Assembly (NCBI GenBank): GCA_035315885.1
Contig: DATFXM010000079.1
Coordinates: 1-50,235, forward strand
Source: DATFXM01 sp035315885
GTDB taxonomy: Bacteria > Acidobacteriota > Blastocatellia > UBA7656
Direction: 5' to 3'
DNA: 50,235 nt
Shown here: positions 32,692 to 42,225 of the stretch, in pieces
Position numbering within the stretch: the stretch's first letter is position 1
Layout of the letters: each line of letters starts with the position of its first letter
Program-made: the position numbers and the translations under genes
Notes under the pieces: generated by a model
What the model was told of the DNA's origin: nothing
What the model saw: only the letters and a program-made list of their open reading frames with translations
Databases searched by the model: none

Positions 32692-34524
32692 ATGGACGAC
32701 GGATCTAGTCGCTCGCTAGATACGATGGAAATTAGAAAGTCTAACCTGACCCAGGGAGCTATTGGGAACGGCCGCGTGCTTGGGTTGGTGTCACCCACAA
32801 GCGCAATCGACTGGCTCTGTTTCCCAAGGTTCGACTCGCCTTCGTTTTTCTGCAGACTGCTCGACCACAACAATGGTGGGACGTTCAGGTTTCTCTATGG
32901 CGGACAGGAAATCGAAGGGCGTCTTTCATACATAGCGAACACCAATGTTCTGATATCGCGGTTCGAGCGCGACGGGTGCATTTGGGAAGTGATCGACTTT
33001 GCGCCATGGATTCCCGATGGCTTGAGCGTTCGCGTGCCGATACAACACTGCCGGCTCGTTCGGCCCATCACCGGCCAGCCGCGGATAGCAGTCGACTTTG
33101 ATCCGCGTCCCGACTATGCACGGGTAAAGCCCGAGCTTGTTCAAACGACCGCGGGCCTCACGGTTCTTGGAGGCGAGCAGCCTGTTCACCTCAGCACCAA
33201 TGTACCTATTCCTTACATCCTGGACCGTAGAGAATTTGTGTTGAACCGCCCGATGTTCTTTGTGCTTTCTTACGGGGTGCTGGACGACATGCCTTCTCTT
33301 GCAACGGTCAATCATGCGCTGGAGCTTACGGTTGCCGGATGGCGTGCCTGGTCAAAGACATGTGCGTTGCCTACGTTTGCTCCCCATGAAGTGCTTCGCT
33401 CGGCGTTGTGTTTGAAACTGCACATCTATCACGACACCGGCGCCATCATAGCCGCCGCGACAACGAGCATTCCTGAAGCCCTCGGAACGCAGCGAACCTG
33501 GGACTATCGCTACTGCTGGTTGCGCGATGCCGCATTCGTGGTCGAGGCGCTGAGAAGGCTGGGCCACCTCAGCGAAGGCGAAAAGTTCATTAGATATCTA
33601 CGAGACGTGGCCGAGGCAGGCCCGCTTCAACCGTTGTATGGCATCGGCGGCGAGCGCGAGATGCCCGAACAGATGCTCACGCATCTTGCGGGCTTCGAAG
33701 GCAACGGATACGTCAGAGTCGGAAACGCGGCTGCGCTCCAGCATCAGAATGATCTGATGGGTGAGATTCTTCTTTGTCTGGAGACGATCTTGAATGATCC
33801 GCGAATTGTGTACGACGACGCGCACGGTTTTTTCCCACTGATCGAGAGGCTTGTTGAAGATGCAGTAGCCGCGGCGCCGAAGCCCGATACCGGCATCTGG
33901 GAGTTTCGTTCGTTACTCAGGCCGTATACGTTTTCACGCGCGATGTGTTGGGTCGCGGTCAACCGCGGAGCGAGCGTTGCCCGCAAGTTCGGGCGTGAAG
34001 ACCTTGCTCGCCGCTGGGAAGACATCGCAGAGAAAGAACAACAGATCGTGTTGAACCGCGGGTTTAATCCAAGGCGTGGGATATTCACTCAATCGCTCGA
34101 TGGTGAAAACCCGGACGCGTCTAATCTGTTGTTGCCTACACTTGGAATCATCGATGCGCGAGACCCTCGATTTGTGTCTACGGTTGATCGCTATCAGCAG
34201 CTACTGGTGGACAAGGGCCTGATGTTGCGCTACATCACCGACGATGACTTCGGGGAGACGACGAGCGCGTTCACCATCTGTTGCTTCTGGTGGGCGGAGG
34301 CGCTTGCGCTGGTCGGACGGCTTGACGAAGCGGTCGAGTTGTTTCAGCGGTTGATGCTTTACGCAAACAACGTCGGACTCTTTTCTGAGGACATCGATCC
34401 GGCTACTGGAGGTCTGCTCGGCAACTTTCCGCAAGCCTACACGCACGTCGGGCTGATTCACGCGGCTACCACAATAGGCGAGCTTTTGGAAGCTCGCGAT
34501 CGAAAGGTGAGAGCGTGGGTTTGA
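32692..34524 (+). CDS. GH15 family glycoside hydrolase (glucoamylase/trehalase type)
   Basis: This 610-residue protein has the short N-terminal beta domain (IGNGRVLGLVSPTSAIDWLCFPRFDSPSFF) and the (alpha/alpha)6 barrel of GH15. It carries WDYRYCWLRDAAFVVEALRR (from about residue 270), GFEGNGYVRVGNAAALQHQND and the catalytic-acid region DTGIWEFRS (about 399-407). Related actinobacterial GH15 enzymes act as trehalases, others as glucoamylases. It lacks a signal peptide and sits 51 bp upstream of a trehalose synthesis gene, so an intracellular trehalase role is likely. GGAGG precedes the ATG at 32692. Confidence 0.9.
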   Translation: MDDGSSRSLDTMEIRKSNLTQGAIGNGRVLGLVSPTSAIDWLCFPRFDSPSFFCRLLDHNNGGTFRFLYGGQEIEGRLSYIANTNVLISRFERDGCIWEVIDFAPWIPDGLSVRVPIQHCRLVRPITGQPRIAVDFDPRPDYARVKPELVQTTAGLTVLGGEQPVHLSTNVPIPYILDRREFVLNRPMFFVLSYGVLDDMPSLATVNHALELTVAGWRAWSKTCALPTFAPHEVLRSALCLKLHIYHDTGAIIAAATTSIPEALGTQRTWDYRYCWLRDAAFVVEALRRLGHLSEGEKFIRYLRDVAEAGPLQPLYGIGGEREMPEQMLTHLAGFEGNGYVRVGNAAALQHQNDLMGEILLCLETILNDPRIVYDDAHGFFPLIERLVEDAVAAAPKPDTGIWEFRSLLRPYTFSRAMCWVAVNRGASVARKFGREDLARRWEDIAEKEQQIVLNRGFNPRRGIFTQSLDGENPDASNLLLPTLGIIDARDPRFVSTVDRYQQLLVDKGLMLRYITDDDFGETTSAFTICCFWWAEALALVGRLDEAVELFQRLMLYANNVGLFSEDIDPATGGLLGNFPQAYTHVGLIHAATTIGELLEARDRKVRAWV

Positions 34525-34531
34525 ATAAGTT

Positions 34532-34561
34532 TTAACATTGTGAGCCGAGCACAGGTACAAT
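34532..34561 (+). promoter_or_regulatory. Possible promoter giving a very short OtsAB leader
   Basis: TTAACA (34532-34537) and TACAAT (34556-34561) are 18 bp apart. Transcription would begin at about 34568, under 10 bases before the ATG at 34576. No Shine-Dalgarno is present there, which fits a nearly leaderless message. Confidence 0.4.
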
Positions 34562-34575
34562 ATCGCTAAACGCCT

Positions 34576-36834
34576 ATGCCAAACGGTGACGCCAGCCGGG
34601 TCGTGGTCGTATCCAATCGTTTGCCGATCACAATCAAGCGAGCCGGGCAGGTCTGGAGAACTGAACAGAGCCCCGGTGGGCTTGCGACGGCAATGAACCC
34701 GATCTTGAAGCGCACTGGTGGAATCTGGATCGGGTGGTCTGGCGACACTTCAGGAGTTCAAGACGGCCGGCGGCGCGCGCTGCTCGACCGGATTCGCGAG
34801 AAAGATAGCTACATCACAGTCGACCTTCCGCCGGAAATTGTCACCGGTTTCTACGACGGCCTGTCCAATCAGGTGCTCTGGCCGGTGCTTCATCACTTCA
34901 GCTACCTGATGAAGTTCAGGCCCAGCGAATGGGCGGCATACGTCGAAGCAAACAAGCGGTTCAGGGACGTAGTGGTCGAGAACCTCAAGCCAGGTGATTT
35001 GGTTTGGGTCCACGACTATCAACTAATGCTTCTGCCGCGGATGTTGCGCGAAGCGGTGCCCGACGCAAACATCGGTTTCTTTCTTCACGTGCCGTTTCCG
35101 TCCTCGGCGGTCTTTCGGATAGTCCCGCGTCGCGTGGAGCTGCTTGAAGGGCTGTTGGGAGCCGACTACATCGCCTTTCACACTCACAGCTACCTGCAGC
35201 ATTTTCGAAATTCACTGCTTAGGATCCTTGGTCTCGGCAGCAGCATGGATCGTGTGGATCTCGGGCAGCGCACGGTCGCTCTCGAAGCGCTGCCGATAGG
35301 CATCGCCCCCGACGAGTTTACCGGTCTGGTTCGCAATGACCCCGAGGTATCGGCGCGCATTCAGGAGCTGCGCACGCGCTTCGCCGACTTGCGCGTTCTG
35401 GTTGCAGTCGACCGAATCGATTACACCAAGGGGATACCAGAAAGATTGAGAACATACCGGCGGCTTCTCGAGGAGACTCCCGAGCTTCGCGGCAAGATCG
35501 TGCTGGTGCAGGTTGCAGTGCCTTCCCGAGAACGAATACCGATGTACGGCCAGCTTCGCAAAGAAGTCGACGAGCTTGTTGGAAAGATAAACGGGGAATT
35601 CAGCTCCGCTGAATGGACCCCGATAGTCTATCTGCGACGAGGCATCCCGCGGAACGAGCTGGTAGCGCTTTATGCGGTGGCTGACCTGGCCTGGGTGGCC
35701 CCACTTCGAGATGGACTGAATCTGGTGTGCAAAGAGTACGTCGCTTGTAAGCAGGGAGGCGACGGGGCGCTCATTCTTAGTGAGCTAGCCGGCGCAGCGT
35801 CCGAGATGGGCGAAGCGTTCCTGGTCAACCCGTTTGACGAAGAGCAGACCGCGGCTACGGTGAGGCTGGCCCTGCAGCTTTCGCCGGATGAGCGCCGGCA
35901 GCGAATGATGGCGCTTCACAGACGTGTCTTGCGAAACAACGTGTTTGCATGGGGAGACCGGTTCGTAGAAAGTCTGCGCAAGGCCTCTGCCTTGCGTGAA
36001 GAGCGCACGGGGAATCAACCGCAATGGCTTCCGGTGCAGGCTGTCTGCCAGTCATTCCAGAGTGCACATCAGCGCCTGCTGCTTCTCGACTACGACGGCA
36101 CGCTGGTGCCGTACGCTACGCGGCCTGAGGACGCAAATCCGCCGCGAAGCCTCCTTGAGCTTCTCGAGAGTCTGGCGTCTCAGGAAAACACAACTGTGGT
36201 GTTGATCTCCGGAAGGTCGAGAGCAGATCTGGGTATGTGGTTTGGATCAGATTCAAAGTTGTGGCTTGCCGCAGAACATGGGGCGATGCTGCGATCACCT
36301 CAAAGTAACGATTGGCAGACGCACACGATACTTCAGCCGAACAATCCACAATCCAACGAACGCCGCCACAGAATACTTTCAGTGCTTGAACACTTCACCG
36401 ACCGAACGCCCGGCAGCTTCATAGAGGAGAAAGAGTGCTCATTGGTATGGCACTACAGGATGTCGGACCCTGAGTTTGGCGAGTGGCTGGCGCACGAGTT
36501 GGTGGCAAATCTCGATCAGATGCTCGCCGATACCGAGCTGCGCGCGGTGCACGGTCACAAATCAGTCGAGATCAGGCCGCTGTGGGCTCACAAGGGGCAG
36601 ATCCTCAGCCGCCTTGAAGGTCGAATCCCGGTCCCCGATTTTATACTGGCGGCGGGAGACGACCGCACCGATGAGGACCTCTTTGCGGAACTGCCTACAA
36701 GCGCGTGGACCATTCACATTGGGAGCAGCCAGTCCCGCGCGCGTTATCGGCTTCACAGTTCGTATCAGATGGTGCAACTACTACAGAGTCTATCGTTGAA
36801 GAAAACAGTAGGCAGTAGGCAGTTTCGGGTTTAG
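34576..36834 (+). CDS. otsAB: Fused trehalose-6-phosphate synthase / phosphatase
   Basis: This 752-residue bifunctional protein makes trehalose from UDP-glucose (or another NDP-glucose) and glucose 6-phosphate. Residues about 1-475 are OtsA (GT20): SNRLPITIKRAGQVW, SPGGLATAMNPIL, WVHDYQLMLLPRMLRE, HVPFPSS, VDRIDYTKGIPERL, PLRDGLNLVCKEYV. From about residue 497 the OtsB HAD phosphatase follows (LLLLDYDGTLVPYATRP at about 502-518, AEHGAMLRSP, AGDDRTDEDLF). The fusion allows direct passage of trehalose 6-phosphate. Its last residues, VGSRQFRV and the TAG stop, are encoded by an inserted heptamer element; the OtsB fold is otherwise complete. Confidence 0.95.
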   Translation: MPNGDASRVVVVSNRLPITIKRAGQVWRTEQSPGGLATAMNPILKRTGGIWIGWSGDTSGVQDGRRRALLDRIREKDSYITVDLPPEIVTGFYDGLSNQVLWPVLHHFSYLMKFRPSEWAAYVEANKRFRDVVVENLKPGDLVWVHDYQLMLLPRMLREAVPDANIGFFLHVPFPSSAVFRIVPRRVELLEGLLGADYIAFHTHSYLQHFRNSLLRILGLGSSMDRVDLGQRTVALEALPIGIAPDEFTGLVRNDPEVSARIQELRTRFADLRVLVAVDRIDYTKGIPERLRTYRRLLEETPELRGKIVLVQVAVPSRERIPMYGQLRKEVDELVGKINGEFSSAEWTPIVYLRRGIPRNELVALYAVADLAWVAPLRDGLNLVCKEYVACKQGGDGALILSELAGAASEMGEAFLVNPFDEEQTAATVRLALQLSPDERRQRMMALHRRVLRNNVFAWGDRFVESLRKASALREERTGNQPQWLPVQAVCQSFQSAHQRLLLLDYDGTLVPYATRPEDANPPRSLLELLESLASQENTTVVLISGRSRADLGMWFGSDSKLWLAAEHGAMLRSPQSNDWQTHTILQPNNPQSNERRHRILSVLEHFTDRTPGSFIEEKECSLVWHYRMSDPEFGEWLAHELVANLDQMLADTELRAVHGHKSVEIRPLWAHKGQILSRLEGRIPVPDFILAAGDDRTDEDLFAELPTSAWTIHIGSSQSRARYRLHSSYQMVQLLQSLSLKKTVGSRQFRV

Positions 36835-36957
36835 GGTTCGGTAGATCGAGACTAGAAAGACCGCCTAGCCGCTCGAGAAGACAAACTGAAAGGGAGACGA
36901 ACCCTAAACTCGAAACCCTAAACTCGAGACTCGAAACCCCCTACTGCATACTGCCTA
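36805..36957. repeat. Composite palindromic element, copy 2
   Basis: CAGTAGGCAGTAGGCAG and TTTCGGGTTTAGGGTTCG form the left arm. The right arm is CGAACCCTAAACTCGAAACC, more CGAAAC units, and CTACTGCATACTGCCTAG. The 57-bp core (36841-36897) matches the reverse complement of the core of copy 1, including GAGACTAGAAAGACC and CAAACTGAAA. The element lies at the meeting point of two convergent genes. Its left arm supplies the stop of otsAB and its right arm, read on the minus strand, supplies the stop of the M28-like gene. Confidence 0.87.
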
Positions 36958-38326
36958 GTACTTTCACCAACGCGGTCGCGACCGGCTCCAGTAACTCCGG
37001 TCCCGTCATTTCCGGGCTGTCCGCAGGCGTGTGATGAAAGCGATGAGCGGCAGCTATCCCAAACGCTCGATAACCTGCTTTAAAGATAAACTCCAGCTCA
37101 CCGACTGATCGTCCCGCTGTGGGTGTAAGCCCGGGCTGTCCAGCAAAACTCTCCGATAACTGAGGCAAAAGCTCCGGCGACGCCATCAAGGATCGACGCG
37201 AGTCCGCTTCTCGCAGCCTCCGCGGACCGCTTGCCGTCTCTTCCCACGCAAACGCCGCAATGCCTGCACCGAGATGAAGCCAACACAAGACCTGCTCTCG
37301 CCGAAGCGCAAACTCATTCAGAAAAGCCTGGATACCCAGGCCACCAAGCTCGTGCCCCGAAGTCGAGACAAACAGGTACCCCGGCCCCGACTGCAACTTC
37401 GCCGCCCATCGCGCCAGGCCGAGAAACAATGCGACGCCAGGTCCACGCTCCGCCGCACAACGAAACCAACCGCTCTGCGGGGTCGAAACCACAATCAACT
37501 TCTCACCTCTCGAGATGCGTCCGATCACATTCCGTGCTTCGGCGCGCGGCTCATCCTTGCCGTTCAAAAGCAAACTCACTGGCATCTTCTTTTTCACTGC
37601 CGCGTCGAGCAAGTGATCATCGCGAGCGCCCACCAACACGACGGGCACCGGCCAACGCTCTACCGCCGGAGTCACGTTCAGCGCTACGATCTCGCCGGTC
37701 TGACTCTCGGTCATCGCGACGATCGCCGCGGCGCGAGCCTTGGCGGCCGCGGTGACCAATTCAATCTGCTCGCGGCTCAACGCCGAGAGTACATCCGATC
37801 GAAATCGGACCAGCGCGATGCGGCCCTCGACTGCCCGCGCATTGTTTTGCGGATCAAACGCTACGAGCTGCGAATTGATTGGAATAGGGCCGGTGGCCTT
37901 TGGCCGCCAAAGAGGGAATGCGCGAACCGGGTTCCCGCCGGCGACAATCCCGACTTCACTCGGAAAGAACTGCGGAAACGTGAAGCGCTGAAATGTCGAA
38001 GGTACGCCCGCCGTCCTCAACTCTCTCGCTATCCAGTCCGAGGTTTGTAAGTCGGCTTCGGTGCCTGCCCTGTGCTCTCCGATGTTGTAATAGCTGATAA
38101 CGTCGCGAAAAAGGCTCTCTCCGGAGATTGGTCCGCTGCTGACTCGGACTCTCGCCGAGTCACGTTTTGCCGCACGCTTGCCTTTTCTTGCAGACTTCCT
38201 CTTACCTTCAGCCAGCGTATCCGCGAGCATCAACAGAAGGCCGGCACCGGTTGCTTTCAATAGAGCGCGTCGTGAGGCATCGGGGCAATCTTGTTTTGTA
38301 GGCGTCCTGCTTTTTCTGGCTTGCAT
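36941..38326 (-). CDS. Exported M28-like peptidase with degenerate metal site
   Basis: This protein of about 461 residues starts near the ATG at 38326 (or TTG 38350) and has a twin-arginine-type signal, SRRALLKATGAGLLLMLADTL, so it is probably exported folded. A PA-like insert (VEGRIALVRF...) precedes an M28 peptidase fold. The metal ligands of active M28 enzymes are mostly missing: the His/Asp motif reads VVSTPQSGW, the GA-x-DN motif reads ERGPGVA, and the Glu-Glu motif reads GHELGGLG. Only HTPADSPE near the end looks normal. It may be inactive or changed in function. The last codons (LGSMQ) and stop come from the repeat at 36805-36957. Confidence 0.72.
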   Translation of the reverse strand: MQARKSRTPTKQDCPDASRRALLKATGAGLLLMLADTLAEGKRKSARKGKRAAKRDSARVRVSSGPISGESLFRDVISYYNIGEHRAGTEADLQTSDWIARELRTAGVPSTFQRFTFPQFFPSEVGIVAGGNPVRAFPLWRPKATGPIPINSQLVAFDPQNNARAVEGRIALVRFRSDVLSALSREQIELVTAAAKARAAAIVAMTESQTGEIVALNVTPAVERWPVPVVLVGARDDHLLDAAVKKKMPVSLLLNGKDEPRAEARNVIGRISRGEKLIVVSTPQSGWFRCAAERGPGVALFLGLARWAAKLQSGPGYLFVSTSGHELGGLGIQAFLNEFALRREQVLCWLHLGAGIAAFAWEETASGPRRLREADSRRSLMASPELLPQLSESFAGQPGLTPTAGRSVGELEFIFKAGYRAFGIAAAHRFHHTPADSPEMTGPELLEPVATALVKVLGSMQ

Positions 38327-38472
38327 CGTCGATATAGTTGAAGAACGCAACGACGAGCGTTACGAGTTCTCGGTCTTCCCTGGAAGACGTGCACCAGGAG
38401 TCGTGAAAGTGGCTTTGGGGGCCGCTTTGGGGGAGCTGTTGCATAACCTGATAATGTCCCTGGCGATAAGCG

Positions 38473-40101
38473 CTAAGGCTGCTGATTATCCTTTCGCTTG
38501 GCTCGACGTTCGTTGGCCATTCGCTCAAACAGGTCACACGCATTGGACCGAAGATGGCTGCTGACCTTTATTTCGTCTCCGAATACGATGTAACGATCCT
38601 GAGATGCCTCATAAGCGGGCCACTCGACGCTACCTTTCGCGTTAGGATCTCCCGTCGCCGCAAACCTGACCCAGTAAGCCATCATTGCTGCCGACGGTGT
38701 CTTGTCCAAACCCGCCCCAGACGCTTCCGGCGAAAGCGTTCCAAAGACATGCGGGATCTCGGATCCGTGAAACGCTCCCAGCGCCTTGCCTCGCGGTGTC
38801 GGAGCGACCCACGTGAAGTGGTACATATAAGTCGGGGCCACTTTGGACTGCGCCCGTGCCATCAATCGAGCGCCGGAAACAAACCACAAGTCACTGATGT
38901 TGCGGCTGAGCGCCGGCCTTACCTCGCTCAGTTGTGTGGCGGGATATAGCTTCAACACCTCGTCGGCGTAGCTCCCGTAAGTCGCCTTCGCCGCGGCGCG
39001 ATAAGCTTCAACGCTGCTTATCGGGCTGGTGAGAACAAAAATTGTCCCTTCGTCGGCGTTCGTCCCTATGATTAGCGGAACTCGAGATTGTCGTCCCGCT
39101 TCGATGACTGTTGCAGGTTCTTCAGGAACAACCCATCCATCGACTATTGGGCCAAACACGAAAGTATTCGCCGCGGACGGAGTACCGGCACCGGCGCTCG
39201 AGATCGCCAGAAGAGCTTCGGCACTCTGAGACCGAAGCTCGGCAAGGTCTCGAATCTTGAGCACACCGGCCGCGCGCTCTCCGATTTTCTCTGCCGCTTC
39301 CTGGCCGTACCAGGTTTCGCGAAGATGACGCTGAGGACCCAGTGCCGTTCCGCTTTCGGCTATCGCGCGGTGAAAGAGTCCGGCGGCTAGCGGCGACACC
39401 ATCAGATAACAAACGCTCCCGGCGCCGGCCGACTCACCGAAAACAGTCACACGACTCGGGTCGCCGCCGAAGGCGGCTATGTTTCGCTTGACCCAACGAA
39501 GGGCGGCGATCTGGTCGAGCAGTCCGTAATTCCCCGAGGAGTTGTGACCCGATTCCTTCGAAAGCTCGGGATGGGCGAAGAACCCATACACACCCAGCCG
39601 ATAGTTGATCGTGACCACCACAACACCCATCCTCGCCAGCGCCTCACCGTCGTAAGTTCGTGTTGAGCCAGAACCCATCGTGTACGCACCGCCATGCAGC
39701 CATACCATTACCGGACGCTTTTCCGTAGGGTTCCGAGCTGCCGTCCACACATTCAAGTAAAGGCAGTCTTCGCTCATCTTGCCGATCTTCGTGCCGTACA
39801 CGCGCTCGAGCAGCTCCGGCTGCGGACACGAAGGGCCGAACTCGGTGCAGGCTCGGACACCGCTCCACGGTTTCACCGGCTGCGGCGCTTTCCAGCGGAG
39901 CGCGCCGACCGGAGGCTCCGCGAACGGTACGCCTTTGTAGACCCGCGCGTCGCCGACCGAAACGCCTGAGATCAAGCCAGAGTCCAGCTTGATCGCGGCA
40001 TCGGCTGCCCGCAACCCTGCAGGCGGCATGGCACTGGTCGTCGACGCCGGCGCGGCGATGGCCAGCAGGGCCACGATCACATTGATCAAGCGTTTCTTCA
40101 T
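38473..40101 (-). CDS. Exported carboxylesterase type B
   Basis: This 542-residue alpha/beta hydrolase has a signal peptide (MKKRLINVIVALLAIAAPAS...SA). Type B carboxylesterase motifs are present: FAEPPVGALRWKAPQPVKPW, EDCLYLNVWT, WLHGGAYTMGSG, the nucleophile elbow GESAGAGSV, an acidic residue in GTNADEGTIF, and the catalytic His in FHGSEIPHVFG. Members hydrolyse esters, and specificity is broad. GGAGGAGG precedes the ATG at 40101. It follows the MATE gene on the same strand with a 90-bp gap, and could be co-transcribed. Confidence 0.93.
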   Translation of the reverse strand: MKKRLINVIVALLAIAAPASTTSAMPPAGLRAADAAIKLDSGLISGVSVGDARVYKGVPFAEPPVGALRWKAPQPVKPWSGVRACTEFGPSCPQPELLERVYGTKIGKMSEDCLYLNVWTAARNPTEKRPVMVWLHGGAYTMGSGSTRTYDGEALARMGVVVVTINYRLGVYGFFAHPELSKESGHNSSGNYGLLDQIAALRWVKRNIAAFGGDPSRVTVFGESAGAGSVCYLMVSPLAAGLFHRAIAESGTALGPQRHLRETWYGQEAAEKIGERAAGVLKIRDLAELRSQSAEALLAISSAGAGTPSAANTFVFGPIVDGWVVPEEPATVIEAGRQSRVPLIIGTNADEGTIFVLTSPISSVEAYRAAAKATYGSYADEVLKLYPATQLSEVRPALSRNISDLWFVSGARLMARAQSKVAPTYMYHFTWVAPTPRGKALGAFHGSEIPHVFGTLSPEASGAGLDKTPSAAMMAYWVRFAATGDPNAKGSVEWPAYEASQDRYIVFGDEIKVSSHLRSNACDLFERMANERRAKRKDNQQP

Positions 40102-40191
40102 TTTTAGCCTCCTCCAGACGGTGAGATCGTTTCGGACAAGTGTCGAACTAGCCGAACTACCGGCCGACGCCGTACAGCGTGGTCGTTGTTT

Positions 40192-41631
40192 CTAGACCAG
40201 CCGCTCCTTCCATTTTCCGCGGCGAAACGCGAGCATACCTACAATGGCGATCATCGATTCGGCAATGGTGATCGCCACGAATACTCCACGTGCGCCGAAC
40301 CCAAGCGGCTTTGCGAGACTATAAGCCAAAGGTATCTGAAACAGCCAGTAGCAGCAGAGGTTTATTAGGGTGGGCGTAGTTGTGTCGCCTGCGCCGTTGA
40401 ACGCCTGGACCATCACCATCCCATATGCATAAAACACGTAGCCGTAGCTGATGAATCTCAGGCAGGCTACTGCGTACGGCATGACTTCCGGGTCTTGGGT
40501 AAACAAGCCAACCAGTCGTTCGGCAAATAGAATGAAGGTCACTGCCACTACGAGCAGGAAACACATGTTGCTGAACCCGGTCAGCCAGACCGACCTCTCG
40601 GCGCGTTGAGGCTTGCGAGCCCCGAGATTTTGTCCGACCAGCGTAGCGGCTGCATTGCTCATACCCCACGACGGCAACAACGCAAAGATCAGAATCCGAA
40701 CAGCCACCGTGTATCCCGCAAGCGCCGCATCTCCAAACTCCGCGACAATGCGCGTGAGCCCGAGCCAGCTCGCAGTAGCTACCAGATACTGAAACATACC
40801 ACCAATGGAGATACGCAGTATCTTGCGCATGACTGCCACATCGATCCGCGCTGCGTGCCACTCGATTCTTACTCGGGCGCGTCCACTGAACAATACCGCC
40901 AGTTGAAACAAAACGCCGGTTCCGCGTCCGATTGTGGTCGCTATCGCCGAGCCTGTAACGCCGAGCTTCGGAAACGGCCCCAGGCCAAAAATCAGACAGG
41001 GATCAAGCACTATGTTCATCAGGTTCGCGAGCCACAGCGCTCTCATAGCGATAGACGCATCGCCCGCGCCTCGAAACACCGCGTTGATCAAAAACAACAT
41101 CATTATCACAACGTTCCCGCCGAGGATGATTCGCGAATAGGAGCTGCCGGCGATAACGCTGTCCGATCCTCCCATCAACGCCAGCAGCCTTGGAGCAAAT
41201 GCAATCCCAATCACGCCCACCGGAATCGAGATCGCAACGCCGAGGACGATCGATTGAAACGCGGCTTTAGAAGCACCGAGCGGGTCCTTCTCGCCGATGC
41301 GACGGGCTACGGTTGCGGTGGTTGCCATGCTCAAGCCGAGCGCAACCGCGAAAATCAGAGTCAAAAGCGACTCAGTGACTCCCACGGTAGCGGTGGCTGC
41401 TCTTGCATCGGCGCCGAGGTGAGATACCCAGAAGACATTGATGATGCCAAACAGAGACTCCATCGCCATTTCGAGTATCATCGGAACCGCGAGCATGAAG
41501 ATTGCGCGGCCTATTGAGCCTTCGGTGAAGTCCTGTCTTGAGCCAAGCACAGCTTCCCGAAAGAAGGATGCCATGCGAGCTGGCGCAGAACGCAACGCCG
41601 GCTGGAATTGCTCCGTAATTCTTGATTCCAT
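40192..41631 (-). CDS. MATE family efflux transporter
   Basis: This membrane protein of about 479 residues has about 12 hydrophobic helices in two similar halves, as in MATE drug/sodium or proton antiporters. Typical features are AIFMLAVPMILEMAMESLFGIINVFWVSHLG near the N terminus, NAVFRGAGDASIAMRALWLANLMNIVLDPCLIFGLG, and in the second half GMSNAAATLVGQNLGARKP and QAFNGAGDTTTPTLINL. The exported compound is unknown. ATG 41631 is chosen because the frame upstream to 41697 adds an unlikely Ser-rich tail; the ribosome site is weak for either start. Confidence 0.9.
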   Translation of the reverse strand: MESRITEQFQPALRSAPARMASFFREAVLGSRQDFTEGSIGRAIFMLAVPMILEMAMESLFGIINVFWVSHLGADARAATATVGVTESLLTLIFAVALGLSMATTATVARRIGEKDPLGASKAAFQSIVLGVAISIPVGVIGIAFAPRLLALMGGSDSVIAGSSYSRIILGGNVVIMMLFLINAVFRGAGDASIAMRALWLANLMNIVLDPCLIFGLGPFPKLGVTGSAIATTIGRGTGVLFQLAVLFSGRARVRIEWHAARIDVAVMRKILRISIGGMFQYLVATASWLGLTRIVAEFGDAALAGYTVAVRILIFALLPSWGMSNAAATLVGQNLGARKPQRAERSVWLTGFSNMCFLLVVAVTFILFAERLVGLFTQDPEVMPYAVACLRFISYGYVFYAYGMVMVQAFNGAGDTTTPTLINLCCYWLFQIPLAYSLAKPLGFGARGVFVAITIAESMIAIVGMLAFRRGKWKERLV

Positions 41632-42225
41632 ATTTTGACCTGTTGAACTAATGGAAAGGCTGCAAGTCAGGAAGCTGCGTCGCCCGTTTTGATTCACCGG
41701 TGAAGGTCCGGTGTTTGAGCGTCGGAGAGCTTCGTTGGTCCGTCGCGGCGTTGGTGTTGCCGCGCGTACCGGGATAAGAGGTTGGACCTAGCGAATCTTC
41801 ATCGTGAGACTTAATAGCATTTCTTATGAGCGGCGGTCAACGAAATTCTTTGTGTTGTTTCTTTGTGTTGTTTCTGTCCTCCTTGTTAGCGCAGTGAGGT
41901 GTCGGGTTTCACGCAAGGCCGCAAAGGTCTCCCGAAGAAGATGTGTTCCCGAAGAAAAGATATCTCCGGCAAGAGACTTTGCGGCCTTTGCGAATGTTTG
42001 CGGCCTTTGCGTGAGACCCCGACCCCGGCAGTCGTTTAGAGCGGGAACATACGCGAAACCCAATTCAACTCTTACTCTTCGAGGGCGTTCGCGGTTGTCT
42101 GGCCGTAGCCCAAGGGGGTCTAATGTTGCTAAGGTTGCTCAACAAGTAGCGCATCAGGGCTGTCCGGCGCTGACCGGCGACGAACCCGGACCTGAGGCGC
42201 TTCGTACAGACAGGGAGGTTATGCA
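41632..42225. other. Gene-free region with GTTTCACGC palindrome
   Basis: This divergent region lies between the MATE and zinc-ribbon genes. It has a 13-bp tandem TTTCTTTGTGTTG (about 41843-41872) and, at 41904-42020, an inverted repeat related to the one at 25399-25470. The left arm is GGGTTTCACGCAAGGCCGC. The right side holds TTTGCGGCCTTTGCG followed by TTTGCGGCCTTTGCGTGAG, with part of the arm duplicated. No gene is credible. Confidence 0.55.

Noticed and set aside
40606..41517. 303-residue plus-strand frame
   Set aside because: It is antisense to the MATE gene, has repetitive polar composition without domains, and a clear membrane protein is read on the other strand.
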